64,000 nucleotides of DNA from CAZFLD01 sp964519835 (GTDB taxonomy: Bacteria > Spirochaetota > Spirochaetia > DSM-27196 > CAZFLD01): assembly GCA_964519835.1 (NCBI GenBank), contig CAZFLD010000016.1:1-64000 (forward strand). The letters are read 5' to 3'. A program made the translations under genes and the position numbers. Positions within the stretch are counted from its first letter, which is position 1, and each line of letters opens with the position of its first letter. This document shows positions 1 through 8,809 of the stretch, one piece after another. The notes below the pieces were generated by a model. It did not search any database and had not been told where the DNA came from. It worked only from the letters and a program-made list of their open reading frames with translations.

Positions 1-72
1 GGGGACCGAACGGGCGCAGGGGGCCGAACGGGCGCAGGGGGCCGAACGGGCGCAGGGGGCCGAACGGGCGCA
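1..72 (+). repeat. 18-bp tandem repeat, four units, cut by the window edge
   Basis: Four head-to-tail units of the form ggggnccgaacgggcgca are seen at 1-18, 19-36, 37-54 and 55-72. Only the fifth base of the first unit differs. A degenerate fifth unit starts at 73. The unit length is a multiple of three, so in the reading frame that starts at base 2 it encodes a repeated Gly-Ala-Glu-Arg-Ala-Gln peptide. The array probably continues to the left of the window. Confidence 0.9.
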
Positions 73-382
73 GGGGTCCGGGAGGGCGGTCTCCCACGCA
101 GGCGCCGCCGTGGGCACCTCGCCGGCAGGCCAAAACGGCGTGCCGGCGGCCTCCGTTGCCGCCGAGCTCGAGTTCGAGGGCACAAAACACACTGAGACCG
201 CAAACACTGAGTATAAGCGGGATGCCTACTACATTGAGGTCGTGGGAGTGCGCCCGGCTTGTGCCCAGGCTATCGAGGCCTTTGGCCCCACTGACGAAAA
301 CGTCGCCCGCGAGAAGTACGGCGTCGATAGCCCGGAAGCCTACCGCGACGTTCTCGACCCGCCGGAAACCTCGGGGATCTGA
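2..382 (+). CDS. C-terminal part of an unknown protein with GAERAQ repeats
   Basis: An open frame enters from the left edge and ends at 382, five bases before the fapA start. Residues encoded by 2-72 are a hexapeptide repeat (GAERAQ), followed by an Ala/Gly-rich linker and a more ordered C-terminal part containing YYIEVVGVRP and a charged tail. The repeat looks like a flexible linker, so the true N-terminal domain probably lies outside the window. I do not recognise the family. The tight spacing to fapA suggests one transcription unit. In some spirochaetes fapA follows motility genes, so a flagellar or sigma-factor neighbour upstream is possible but not shown here. Confidence 0.55.
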   Translation, partial: GTERAQGAERAQGAERAQGAERAQGSGRAVSHAGAAVGTSPAGQNGVPAASVAAELEFEGTKHTETANTEYKRDAYYIEVVGVRPACAQAIEAFGPTDENVAREKYGVDSPEAYRDVLDPPETSGI

Positions 383-387
383 CTGCA

Positions 388-2034
388 GTGTCGTATCATG
401 GCGAGGCCGACGGCCACTTTAGTCTGTACTACCGTCGAGGCTGGGCACACCTTGTTGTTTATCCCCCGCGCGACGGCGGAACACCGGTCTACTTCGAAGA
501 CGTCCAAAATCGCATGAAGCTCTTGGGAGTGCCTCGTATCAGCAGCACGGTGCTGCGCGGCATCGTTCGCGAGGCGGACGGCAAGGAGCACCGTGTCGTC
601 GAGTGGCCTGAGGGAGCTCGGTTGGCCTCGGGAATCACCGTTGAGATCGATGAAGATAGGATGACTGCGTATATCCAAGTCGATCCCCCCAAAAAGGGTG
701 CGGCCCCGCCTGAGGTGCAGGACCTGGTGAATGAGCTCGAGACAACCGGAGTTGTCTACGGTGTTGATCGAGGTGTCCTCGCCGATTTGCTGCGCCGACG
801 GCGCTACGGCGAGCGAATCTCGGTAGCCTTCGGAACAGCTCCGGTAGACGCCCGGTCCGCCTCCATCGAGTACCTGTTTGACACCAACCGCGGAAAGCCG
901 TACCTCGAGATGGATTTTGGGCGAATCAACCTCAAAGAGTTGAATTTCATAGAGGATAAAGACGAAGGAGATCTCCTCGCTCGCCTCCAGCCCCCGGTGC
1001 CTCCGGAGGACGGCGCCACGGTCACAGGGAGTACGCTTTCCGCTCTTCGCGATACCACGCCGGTGGCGCTTTCCGCGGGCCAAAACACCGCCCTGAGCGA
1101 GGACGGCACGGAGCTCTACGCCGCCGCGGACGGCAACGTGCGCCTAAAAAACGGTGTGGTGATAATCGAGCCGGTCGTAACGGTAGAGAACGTCAATTAC
1201 GAGACCGGCAACATCGAATTCGAGGGATCCGTCGTGGTGGAAAACAGCATAGCCGACGGCTTTGTCATCCGCGCGGACGGGGACGTACAGGTTGGCCGGG
1301 GAGTAGGCCGATCTTGCATCGAGGCGGGCGGGAACGTGCTGTTGAAGACCGGCGTCAACGGAAACGGCGACGCACGTGTGAGCTGCCGAGGCAACCTCTT
1401 TGCCAAGTACATAGAGAGCGCAACAATAAAGTGCGAGGGGCATGTGTTTGTGGAAGAGGCGATTATGCACAGCCATGTCTTCGCGTGGAAGCACTGCGTG
1501 CTAAACGGCCGTCGCGCAGAAGTCCTGGCGTCGAACTTGATCGTCGGCGGCACACTCTGGTGCAAAAAGCTCGGCGGGATCTACGAGGCGCGCACCCACG
1601 TGGCAATCGGTATTGCCCCCGACGTCCTAACCGAGTATCGGGACTGCAAGAGCGGCGGCGAGCAGGCGATGGAGCGTCTGGGGAAGGTCGAGCTTCAACT
1701 CGAGCTCTTGAGCAAAGCCGTCTCTGAAGGCCGGAATGACGAGCGCACCCTCCTCGCCCAGGAACAGCTCGGTGCTGAAGCGGAAGAGTTGCGAACAAAA
1801 GCAACCGAGCTTCGTCGTCGAGAAAAAGAGCTTCGTGGCCGACTGCAGGCGTCTCGGTCGAGTTATCTCGTGGTTGAAGACACCATGTACAAAGGCGCAT
1901 CGGTGACATTTGGGACCGCTGAGTTTCGGGCGCCGGACAAGGGAGTTCGGAAAACGATTCTCCGTCCGGGACCATCCGGCGTGGAGGAATCCGGCTATAA
2001 CCCCGCCTCGAAACCCGAGCTTAATTTCGAATAG
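388..2034 (+). CDS. fapA: FapA family protein (DUF342)
   Basis: A 548-residue protein starting at GTG 388. The N-terminal half is the FapA N-domain (start MSYHGEADGHF). The middle is the repetitive beta-helix-like region typical of DUF342, rich in short Gly/Val strands such as GNVLLKTGVNGNG and GGTLWCKKLGGIYEA. The region around residues 430-500 is a predicted coiled coil (alternating Leu/Glu/Arg), followed by a short beta tail. FapA is described as a polymer-forming or membrane-associated protein that affects flagellar assembly or polar localisation in other bacteria; its biochemical role is not settled. It lies between the repeat protein and the tRNA-editing gene with short gaps. The start is not strongly marked by a ribosome site. 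Confidence 0.85.
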   Translation: MSYHGEADGHFSLYYRRGWAHLVVYPPRDGGTPVYFEDVQNRMKLLGVPRISSTVLRGIVREADGKEHRVVEWPEGARLASGITVEIDEDRMTAYIQVDPPKKGAAPPEVQDLVNELETTGVVYGVDRGVLADLLRRRRYGERISVAFGTAPVDARSASIEYLFDTNRGKPYLEMDFGRINLKELNFIEDKDEGDLLARLQPPVPPEDGATVTGSTLSALRDTTPVALSAGQNTALSEDGTELYAAADGNVRLKNGVVIIEPVVTVENVNYETGNIEFEGSVVVENSIADGFVIRADGDVQVGRGVGRSCIEAGGNVLLKTGVNGNGDARVSCRGNLFAKYIESATIKCEGHVFVEEAIMHSHVFAWKHCVLNGRRAEVLASNLIVGGTLWCKKLGGIYEARTHVAIGIAPDVLTEYRDCKSGGEQAMERLGKVELQLELLSKAVSEGRNDERTLLAQEQLGAEAEELRTKATELRRREKELRGRLQASRSSYLVVEDTMYKGASVTFGTAEFRAPDKGVRKTILRPGPSGVEESGYNPASKPELNFE

Positions 2035-2043
2035 AATGGGACC

Positions 2044-3339
2044 ATGAGCACTCGGCTTTACTATTCCGACCCCATGAAAGGGGAGTTCGACGCTACCGTG
2101 ATCGCGGTGCGCGACGTGACAAGGGCGCAGGGATCCACGGGCAGGGCCCGGGATGCGGCGACGGCGCTTGTTCTTGACCGTACGGCCTTTTATCCTGAGG
2201 GAGGGGGCCAGCCTGCCGACCGTGGTACGCTCAACTCCGCAGCCGTTGTTGATGTGCAGAAGGATAACGACGGCACCGTCCTGCACTTTGTTAACGACTG
2301 GGACGGCGCAAAAAACGTCCACGGTGCGGTCGACTGGACTCGCCGTTGGGACTATATGCAACAACACACGGGCCAGCACATCATATCCGGGGCCCTCTAC
2401 AAAGCGGCGGGCATCAACACGGTGTCGGTTCATCAAGGCGAGGACTACACGACCATCGAGGTTGATGTAGACGACGTGGACCAGGAGACGGTAGTCCGAG
2501 TGGAAGACGCCGTCAACGCCGTGATTGCTCAAAACGTCGAGGTCCATGACCAATGGGTCGGCGAGGATGAAGTCGGGTTGTTTCCTCTACGGCGCCCGCC
2601 CAAGGTGTCCGGGTCGATTCGGGTTGTCACGGTGGGTGACTTCGACTGCGTGGCCTGTGGCGGTGTCCACACTCTTCGCACCAGCGATGTGCGCTTGGTC
2701 AAGCACATCGGCACCGAGCGAATTAGGGGCCGCACGCGGCTGTACTGGAAGATCGGTGACCGTGCCATTGCGGACTACCGCCTGAAGGATCACGTTGTTG
2801 CGCGGCTCGTGGACTACTATTCTGCAAAGCCTCACGAGATTGTCGAGCGGGCCGAGCGGTACGGCAGGCGGCTTGGTGCCGCCGAGGCGGAGGTCGAGCA
2901 GCTAGTCAAGCGTCTCGGCCGCGAAATTGCCGTAGGGCTGGTGCCGCACAGTGACAATGCCCCAGACGACGAGGGGATCGGCAAAGGCGCCACCCCCCGC
3001 ACCGGGTCCACCAAAACCGGCGCCGGCGTGGTTTTTGCAGGCGGTGCTATTGCTTACCAGATGGTAAACGAGGACAAGCGCCTTTTTCGCGCTGTTCTCG
3101 AAGCATTGGAGAAAATCGCCGGGCCGCCGGCCTCCCTTACCAACGAAGTCGACGGTCGGGTGCAGTGGGGGGCCTACGTCCCCGAGTCCCGGACAGAGGG
3201 CTTTTCCAAGAATCGCAATACCGTACTGGCACCCATCGAGGGAAAAGGCGGCGGGAAGCCACCCCTGTATCAAGGTGTGGGAGATCGTGTGAAGGGGGTG
3301 GCCGATTTTCACCAGGCTTTTCTGCGAGCCATGGGATAG
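2044..3339 (+). CDS. Alanyl-tRNA editing protein (AlaX-L type)
   Basis: 431 residues, starting 9 bp after fapA. The protein resembles the editing half of alanyl-tRNA synthetase and is expected to hydrolyse mischarged Ser- or Gly-tRNA(Ala). Visible features are the early motif FYPEGGGQPADRG, the zinc-site histidines in QQHTGQHIISG and the second zinc motif CVACGGVH, followed by a C-terminal DHHA1-like region that ends in GGKPPLYQGVGDRVKG, matching the glycine-rich oligomerisation/RNA-binding signature. There is no aminoacylation domain, so it acts in trans. The length fits AlaX-L proteins (about 400 residues). The DHHA1 segment contains a low-complexity Gly/Thr insert near residues 310-330. 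Confidence 0.88.
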   Translation: MSTRLYYSDPMKGEFDATVIAVRDVTRAQGSTGRARDAATALVLDRTAFYPEGGGQPADRGTLNSAAVVDVQKDNDGTVLHFVNDWDGAKNVHGAVDWTRRWDYMQQHTGQHIISGALYKAAGINTVSVHQGEDYTTIEVDVDDVDQETVVRVEDAVNAVIAQNVEVHDQWVGEDEVGLFPLRRPPKVSGSIRVVTVGDFDCVACGGVHTLRTSDVRLVKHIGTERIRGRTRLYWKIGDRAIADYRLKDHVVARLVDYYSAKPHEIVERAERYGRRLGAAEAEVEQLVKRLGREIAVGLVPHSDNAPDDEGIGKGATPRTGSTKTGAGVVFAGGAIAYQMVNEDKRLFRAVLEALEKIAGPPASLTNEVDGRVQWGAYVPESRTEGFSKNRNTVLAPIEGKGGGKPPLYQGVGDRVKGVADFHQAFLRAMG

Positions 3340-3365
3340 CTCATCACAGAGCAAAGGAGCCGCGA

Positions 3366-5402
3366 GTGAGTGGGGATAAACAAGGCCGTCGCCGCGTAGT
3401 GATACAAGACGTGCGCCCGCAGGTTTCCTGTGGGCGTTTTGCTGTTAAGCGGGTCGTCGGCGACACTATCCGGGTAGAGGCGGATGCATTTGCCGACGGA
3501 CACGAGGCGGTTCGAATGCGCGTCCAGGTGTATGCTCCGGGCGCCGGCGCCGACAGTTGGCCGTATGCTCCCGCGGCGGAGGTCGACATGGAGGCACTTG
3601 GTAATGATAAGTGGGCCGCCTCGTTTGCGGTCGACACGCAGGGGCTCCACCACTACCGAGTCTGCGGTTGGGTAGACACGTTCCGCACGTGGGCGGAGGG
3701 ACTCAAGAAAAAGATTGATGCGGAAATGGATATCGAGACCGATCTGCTGATCGGCAGTGGGCTTGTCGAAGAGGCGGCAAAACGGGCCGGCCGGGCCGGC
3801 GGCAAGACGCACGCAAAGGCGCTCAAGACGTTGGTAAAAAACATGACGGCATCCGGCGTGTCGCAGGAGAGCCGGGCCCAGGAGGTGCTCGCTCCGGAAG
3901 CTGTGGAGCTGGTGGAGTCATTTCCCGATCGCAGCCAACAGACCGTTTCGCCCACGTTTCCGCTCCGTGTGGACAGGCAAAGGGCGGCGTTTAGTGCGTG
4001 GTACGAGATGTTTCCCCGTTCCGCGCGCTCCGCAATCAAGGCTGAGGGAAAGAGTGTGCCCCGGTCGCACGGCACGTTTGCAGACGTTATCGACCGCCTG
4101 CCGTACGTCGCGGACATGGGGTTTGATGTTCTCTACTTGCCGCCCATCCACCCCATTGGAGAGACCAAGCGGAAGGGCAAGAACAACGCCCTGGAAGCCG
4201 GGCCGGATGATCCGGGGGTTCCATGGGCGATCGGCTCTAAAGACGGCGGGCACAAGGCGATCCACCCCGACCTCGGGACTCTCGATGAGTTTCGCAAGCT
4301 GGTAGCAGCAGCCGAGAAAATCGACGTGGAGATCGCGCTCGACATCGCCTTTCAGTGCTCTCCGGATCATCCATGGGTAACCGAGCATCCGTCGTGGTTT
4401 GTGCATCGTCCGGACGGCTCCGTACAATACGCTGAGAACCCGCCGAAGAAATACGAAGACATCTATCCCCTAGACTTCGACACCCCGGACTGGGAGGAGC
4501 TCTGGACCGAGCTCAAGAGTGTTTTTGACCACTGGATCCGTCAGGGCGTTAAGATGTTCCGCGTGGACAATCCCCACACCAAGTCATTCCCGTTTTGGGA
4601 GTGGGCCATTGATGCAATCAAGTCGGAGCATCCCGACGTGCTGTTCTTAGCCGAGGCGTTTACCCGTCCGAAGCGGATGTACGGTCTGGCGATGGCCGGG
4701 TTCTCCCAGTCGTACACGTACTTTACATGGCGGAACACAGCAGCGGAAATGCGCGCTTACGGCGAAGAGGTGTTTAGCCCGCCGGTGTCCGAATATTTCC
4801 GACCCAACTTCTGGCCGAACACGCCGGACATTCTCCACGAGGACTTGCAAACCGGCGGCCGTGCGGCTTTTATGGCCCGGTTTGCCATGGCCGCGACGCT
4901 TGCTGGAAACTACGGGATCTATGGGCCGGCTTTTGAGCTTATGAAGCATGTCCCGAGAAGTAAGGGAAGCGAGGAGTATCTCAATTCCGAGAAATACGAG
5001 ATCAAGTCGTGGGATCTCGATGCACCCGACTCGCTTGCTCCTTTTATTAAAACCATCAACATGGCCCGTCGAGACCTTTCGGCCTTCCATCCCGGAAGCA
5101 CGTTGCGATTTCACGATACCGACAATCCACAGTTGCTGTGCTACAGCCGAACGGCGCCTGTCGGCAACAAAGGCCGGCCGGAGGACGACCCGGTGCTTGT
5201 TGTCGTTAACTTCGACTACCACTACGCCCAATCCGGGTGGGTTGAGTTCTCTCTGCCGCGCATCGGAGTTCAGCGAGCGGCCTCGTTTGTGGTCACCGAT
5301 CTATTGACCGGTGACGAGTACACGTGGGACAACGCGTGGAACTTTGTACGACTCGATCCGGAAAGCGCCTCGGTGCATCTGTTCCGGGTACAACTACCGT
5401 AG
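3366..5402 (+). CDS. glgE: GlgE, maltose-1-phosphate maltosyltransferase
   Basis: 678 residues. I chose GTG 3366 because AAGGAG lies just upstream and the frame before it is not protein-like. GlgE transfers maltosyl units from alpha-maltose-1-phosphate to alpha-1,4-glucan. The N-terminal beta-sandwich (about 1-110) and helical insert precede a GH13 barrel. The nucleophile is Asp401 in MFRVDNPHTKSFPFWEW and the acid/base is Glu430 in LAEAFTRPKRM, close to the reported spacing in Streptomyces GlgE. The C-terminus is a GH13 beta domain. It is followed after 29 bp by treS-maltokinase, which makes its donor substrate, so the pair is a functional unit. A branching enzyme (GlgB) is not in the window. 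Confidence 0.96.
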   Translation: MSGDKQGRRRVVIQDVRPQVSCGRFAVKRVVGDTIRVEADAFADGHEAVRMRVQVYAPGAGADSWPYAPAAEVDMEALGNDKWAASFAVDTQGLHHYRVCGWVDTFRTWAEGLKKKIDAEMDIETDLLIGSGLVEEAAKRAGRAGGKTHAKALKTLVKNMTASGVSQESRAQEVLAPEAVELVESFPDRSQQTVSPTFPLRVDRQRAAFSAWYEMFPRSARSAIKAEGKSVPRSHGTFADVIDRLPYVADMGFDVLYLPPIHPIGETKRKGKNNALEAGPDDPGVPWAIGSKDGGHKAIHPDLGTLDEFRKLVAAAEKIDVEIALDIAFQCSPDHPWVTEHPSWFVHRPDGSVQYAENPPKKYEDIYPLDFDTPDWEELWTELKSVFDHWIRQGVKMFRVDNPHTKSFPFWEWAIDAIKSEHPDVLFLAEAFTRPKRMYGLAMAGFSQSYTYFTWRNTAAEMRAYGEEVFSPPVSEYFRPNFWPNTPDILHEDLQTGGRAAFMARFAMAATLAGNYGIYGPAFELMKHVPRSKGSEEYLNSEKYEIKSWDLDAPDSLAPFIKTINMARRDLSAFHPGSTLRFHDTDNPQLLCYSRTAPVGNKGRPEDDPVLVVVNFDYHYAQSGWVEFSLPRIGVQRAASFVVTDLLTGDEYTWDNAWNFVRLDPESASVHLFRVQLP

Positions 5403-5431
5403 GAGCGAGAGAACAGGCGGGAGCATAGCCA

Positions 5432-8400
5432 ATGAACAACGACGTATCCGCAGACTGGTTTAAAGATGCAATTATCTACGAGCTTCACGTTAGATCGTTT
5501 ATGGACTCGAACGGCGACGGCATGGGCGATTTTCGAGGACTTACCAGCAAGCTCGATTACCTGGTGGACCTTGGTGTAACTGCCCTCTGGCTCTTGCCGT
5601 TTTATCCATCGCCATGGAAGGACGACGGCTACGACACATCGGACTATCGAGGCGTTCACCCGAGATACGGGACACTTGCCGACTTTAAGCGATTCCTCCG
5701 GGCGGCCCACGATCGGGGACTGCGTGTCATAACCGAGGTTGTAGTCAACCACACATCCAACGAGCACCCGTGGTTCCAGCGCGCCCGCAAGGCAGCGCCG
5801 GGCACCAAGTATCGAGACTTCTACGTGTGGAGTGACACGCCCGACAGATACGCCGACGCACGGGTCATCTTTAGCGACACTCATAGCTCCAATTGGAGTT
5901 GGGACCCCCTCGCGCGGGCGTATTACTGGCACCGTTTTTACTCAGATCAGCCCGACCTCAACTTCGAGAATCCGATGGTTCAGAGCGAGGTACTCAAGGT
6001 CGTCGACTTCTGGCTGGACATGGGGGTCGACGGCCTGCGCCTCGATGCGGTGCCCTATTTGTACGAGGCGGAGGGTACCAACTGCGAGAATCTTCCCAAG
6101 ACGCATGCCTTCCTCAAGAAGCTGCGCCGACACATAGATGAGAAATTCACCGGCAAGATGCTGTTGGCCGAGGCCAACCAGTGGCCGGAGGATGCCGTCG
6201 CCTACTTTGGCGACGACGACGAGTGCCACATGGCATTCCACTTTCCTATTATGCCGCGGCTTTTTATGGGTCTGCAGATGGAGGATCGCCATCCGATCGT
6301 CGACATCCTCGAGCAGACCCCCGACATTCCCCACGGCTCACAATGGGCTATCTTTCTCCGAAACCACGATGAGCTGACGCTCGAGATGGTCACCGACGAA
6401 GAGCGAGACTACATGTATCGTGTCTACGCGGCCGACCCACGACAACGCCTGAACCAAGGCATCAGGCGAAGACTCTCGCCTCTGCTCGAAGGCGATAGAC
6501 GCAAGATCGAGCTTCTGAACTCTTTGCTTTTCTCGCTCCCGGGCAGCCCGATTGTGTACTATGGCGACGAGATCGGCATGGGTGACAATGTCTACCTGGG
6601 TGACAGAAACGGCGTTCGCACTCCCATGCACTGGAGCAACGATAAAAACGCCGGGTTCTCCGCGGCAAACCCGCAGCGGCTCTACCTTCCGGTGATCATC
6701 GACCCACAATATCACTACGAAACGGTCAACGTCGAAACCCACCAGGCAAGTCCGTCGAGCTACCTTTGGTGGATGAAGCGGGTGATCGCAACGCGCAAGG
6801 GGTATCAAGCGTTTAGCCGGGGAGAGATGAAGATCGTAAACAGCGGCAACATGCACGTGTTGTCCTTTCTGCGGATCTACCAAGGTGAAGTCATCCTGGT
6901 GGTTGCCAATTTTAGTCGGCATATCCAAGTCGTCGATCTGGACCTTGCCGATTACGCGGGACTTGTGCCGACCGAGGTTTTTAGCGGGAACTGGTTTCCC
7001 ACGATCGGCGGCGAAGCCTACGTCATGAACATAGGCGGCTATGAGTGCTATTGGTTCTCGATCGCGCAAACGGAGGCGACGGTCGCTGTGGGCGAAGAGG
7101 AGGGCCCGGCTATCGCGTTGACGGCAAGCGACTGGCGTCGTATGAGCGAGCCGTTCAAAAAGAAGCTCGAGCCGTCGCTGGTGACCCACACGCAAGCCAG
7201 CCGATGGTTTCGCAGTAAGGACAAAAACGTCCGCGGCATGCGGATCGTGGACCACATATCCACCGGGGGAGACGGAGATTCGGCTTGGCTTGTAATGCTC
7301 GAGGCCGAGTACTCCGATGAATCGATGGAAATGTATATGCTGCCATTGGCCCTGGCCGTCTCGGACTACGCCGAATTCCTGCTCAGGGATGCTCCGAATG
7401 CGGTTATTTGTCGCTGTACGTTCGATGGAGAGGAAGGAGTGCTGTATGAAGCTACCCACAGCGGGTCCTTCCGCACAACACTGCTGTCGGTCATCGAGCG
7501 TCGACGCCGCCTCAAGGGGCGTAAGGGCCGTCTTCTTGGCTATTCTTCGCCGCGTGCAAAAAAAGAGTTTCAAGCATACGGCGAAGATGCGGGATCCCGA
7601 GTGCTTTCTCTCGAGCAGTCCAATACCTCCGTCCTCTACGGCGACAAGTTCTTTCTCAAACTCTATCGAAAGCTCGAGGAGGGGAAAAACCCGGAGGTGG
7701 AAATACTGCGCCATCTGGGCGATGACGATTCGTTTGGCTCCGTTCCGAGCTTTATCGGCAACATTGACTATGAGTCCGGCGACGGAAATACTTCGTCCGC
7801 CGGTATTCTCGTGGGGTACGTGTCCGGGGAAGGTGATGCCTGGTCGTACACGCTTTCCGCGGTGGACCGTTACTTCGAACGTGTGCTGACCGGCGAAGGT
7901 GACAAGCCGACGCTCGACCAGTACTACCTAGACCTGGTCGGACTTCTCGGGCAACGGACGGCGGAGATGCACAAGGCATTGGCCGCGGCGAAAGGGGACC
8001 AAGCGTTTGTGCCGGAGTCGTTTAGCCTTCTATACCAGCGGTCGCTCTTCCAATCCATAAAGACTCTGTACGGCAGGGTCCGGAGAACCATCACCAAGCT
8101 GACCAAGAGCGATAAAACGGGGTTTGCCGATCGATGCAATGCGGCCTTGAAAGAGTTTGAGCCTGAGGCAATGGAGGTTCTCCAGGCGCTGACCGATCAC
8201 AAGTTTCGCGCCCAGAAGAGTCGTATCCACGGGGACTACCACTTGGGTCAGGTTCTGTTCACCGGACGAGACTTTGTGATCATCGACTTCGAAGGTGAGC
8301 CCGCCCGGGCCCTTGGTGAGAGGCGGCTGCGCTACAGTGCCCTGCGCGATGTCGCCGGAATGATCCGGTCGTTTCACTACGCGGTATCGAGTCGTTACCT

Positions 8401-8671
8401 TGGCCAGCGAGACGAGGACCGGGCCGTGATAAAGCGGTGGGTGGCGCCGTGGTTCGCCACCGTTTCGGAACGGTTTCTGACCGCGTATCTCGAGACAATA
8501 AACGATAGTCCGCTCTTGCCTGAAGACGACGCGGACAGAACCGCACTCCTTGACGCGCTTATTCTCGAAAAGGCCGTCTACGAGTTGGGTTACGAGATGG
8601 CCAACAGGCCGAGCTGGGTAGAGATTCCCCTGGAGGGGATTCGTTACATCCTAAACGCCCGTCGTGCGTAG
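5432..8671 (+). CDS. treS: Trehalose synthase fused to maltokinase (TreS-Mak)
   Basis: 1079 residues. The first ~550 residues form a GH13 trehalose synthase that interconverts maltose and trehalose: predicted nucleophile Asp205 (GLRLDAVPYLYE), acid/base Glu247 (LLAEANQWPED) and transition-state Asp313 (RNHDELTLEM). The C-terminal ~450 residues are a Pep2-type maltokinase with an aminoglycoside-phosphotransferase-like core: catalytic Asp935 in RIHGDYHLGQV and metal-binding Asp952 in IIDFEGEPARAL. The kinase phosphorylates maltose to maltose-1-phosphate, the GlgE donor. Together they convert trehalose into glucan building blocks. Fusions of this kind are known in several phyla. The gene is the last in this transcription unit and is followed by a hairpin at 8724. 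Confidence 0.96.
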   Translation: MNNDVSADWFKDAIIYELHVRSFMDSNGDGMGDFRGLTSKLDYLVDLGVTALWLLPFYPSPWKDDGYDTSDYRGVHPRYGTLADFKRFLRAAHDRGLRVITEVVVNHTSNEHPWFQRARKAAPGTKYRDFYVWSDTPDRYADARVIFSDTHSSNWSWDPLARAYYWHRFYSDQPDLNFENPMVQSEVLKVVDFWLDMGVDGLRLDAVPYLYEAEGTNCENLPKTHAFLKKLRRHIDEKFTGKMLLAEANQWPEDAVAYFGDDDECHMAFHFPIMPRLFMGLQMEDRHPIVDILEQTPDIPHGSQWAIFLRNHDELTLEMVTDEERDYMYRVYAADPRQRLNQGIRRRLSPLLEGDRRKIELLNSLLFSLPGSPIVYYGDEIGMGDNVYLGDRNGVRTPMHWSNDKNAGFSAANPQRLYLPVIIDPQYHYETVNVETHQASPSSYLWWMKRVIATRKGYQAFSRGEMKIVNSGNMHVLSFLRIYQGEVILVVANFSRHIQVVDLDLADYAGLVPTEVFSGNWFPTIGGEAYVMNIGGYECYWFSIAQTEATVAVGEEEGPAIALTASDWRRMSEPFKKKLEPSLVTHTQASRWFRSKDKNVRGMRIVDHISTGGDGDSAWLVMLEAEYSDESMEMYMLPLALAVSDYAEFLLRDAPNAVICRCTFDGEEGVLYEATHSGSFRTTLLSVIERRRRLKGRKGRLLGYSSPRAKKEFQAYGEDAGSRVLSLEQSNTSVLYGDKFFLKLYRKLEEGKNPEVEILRHLGDDDSFGSVPSFIGNIDYESGDGNTSSAGILVGYVSGEGDAWSYTLSAVDRYFERVLTGEGDKPTLDQYYLDLVGLLGQRTAEMHKALAAAKGDQAFVPESFSLLYQRSLFQSIKTLYGRVRRTITKLTKSDKTGFADRCNAALKEFEPEAMEVLQALTDHKFRAQKSRIHGDYHLGQVLFTGRDFVIIDFEGEPARALGERRLRYSALRDVAGMIRSFHYAVSSRYLGQRDEDRAVIKRWVAPWFATVSERFLTAYLETINDSPLLPEDDADRTALLDALILEKAVYELGYEMANRPSWVEIPLEGIRYILNARRA

Positions 8672-8723
8672 CAGTCCGTGCAGGGCGACGGCGTGCCGGT
8701 AAGGCGTTGTCGCGGTGCTTCGC

Positions 8724-8743
8724 CGGGGCCAAATCTGGCCCCG
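8724..8743 (+). terminator. Hairpin after treS
   Basis: CGGGGCCA (8724-8731) pairs perfectly with TGGCCCCG (8736-8743) across a 4-nt loop. It lies 53 bp after the treS stop, in a convergent gap, which fits a terminator; no T-run follows, so it would not be a canonical intrinsic terminator. Confidence 0.5.
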
Positions 8744-8780
8744 ACCTCTGGCCCCGACCTCTGGCCCCGACCTCTGGCCC
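8734..8780. repeat. 13-bp tandem repeat, about 3.5 copies
   Basis: The unit ctctggccccgac is repeated without change at about 8746-8771 and partly on either side, overlapping the right arm of the hairpin at 8724. It sits in the convergent gap between treS and the sensor kinase. The unit contains TGGCCCC, so each copy offers an alternative partner to the single GGGGCCA arm. Confidence 0.8.
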
Positions 8781-8809
8781 CAGACGTCCGCCACGCTTGT
8801 GTGGCGCCG

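Noticed and set aside
1..72. CRISPR-like short repeats
   Set aside because: Units are contiguous without spacers, in frame with a coding region, and no cas genes are present.
6338..7714. Long open frame on the minus strand inside treS
   Set aside because: It is antisense to strongly conserved TreS coding sequence, lacks a ribosome site and reads as composition-driven noise.
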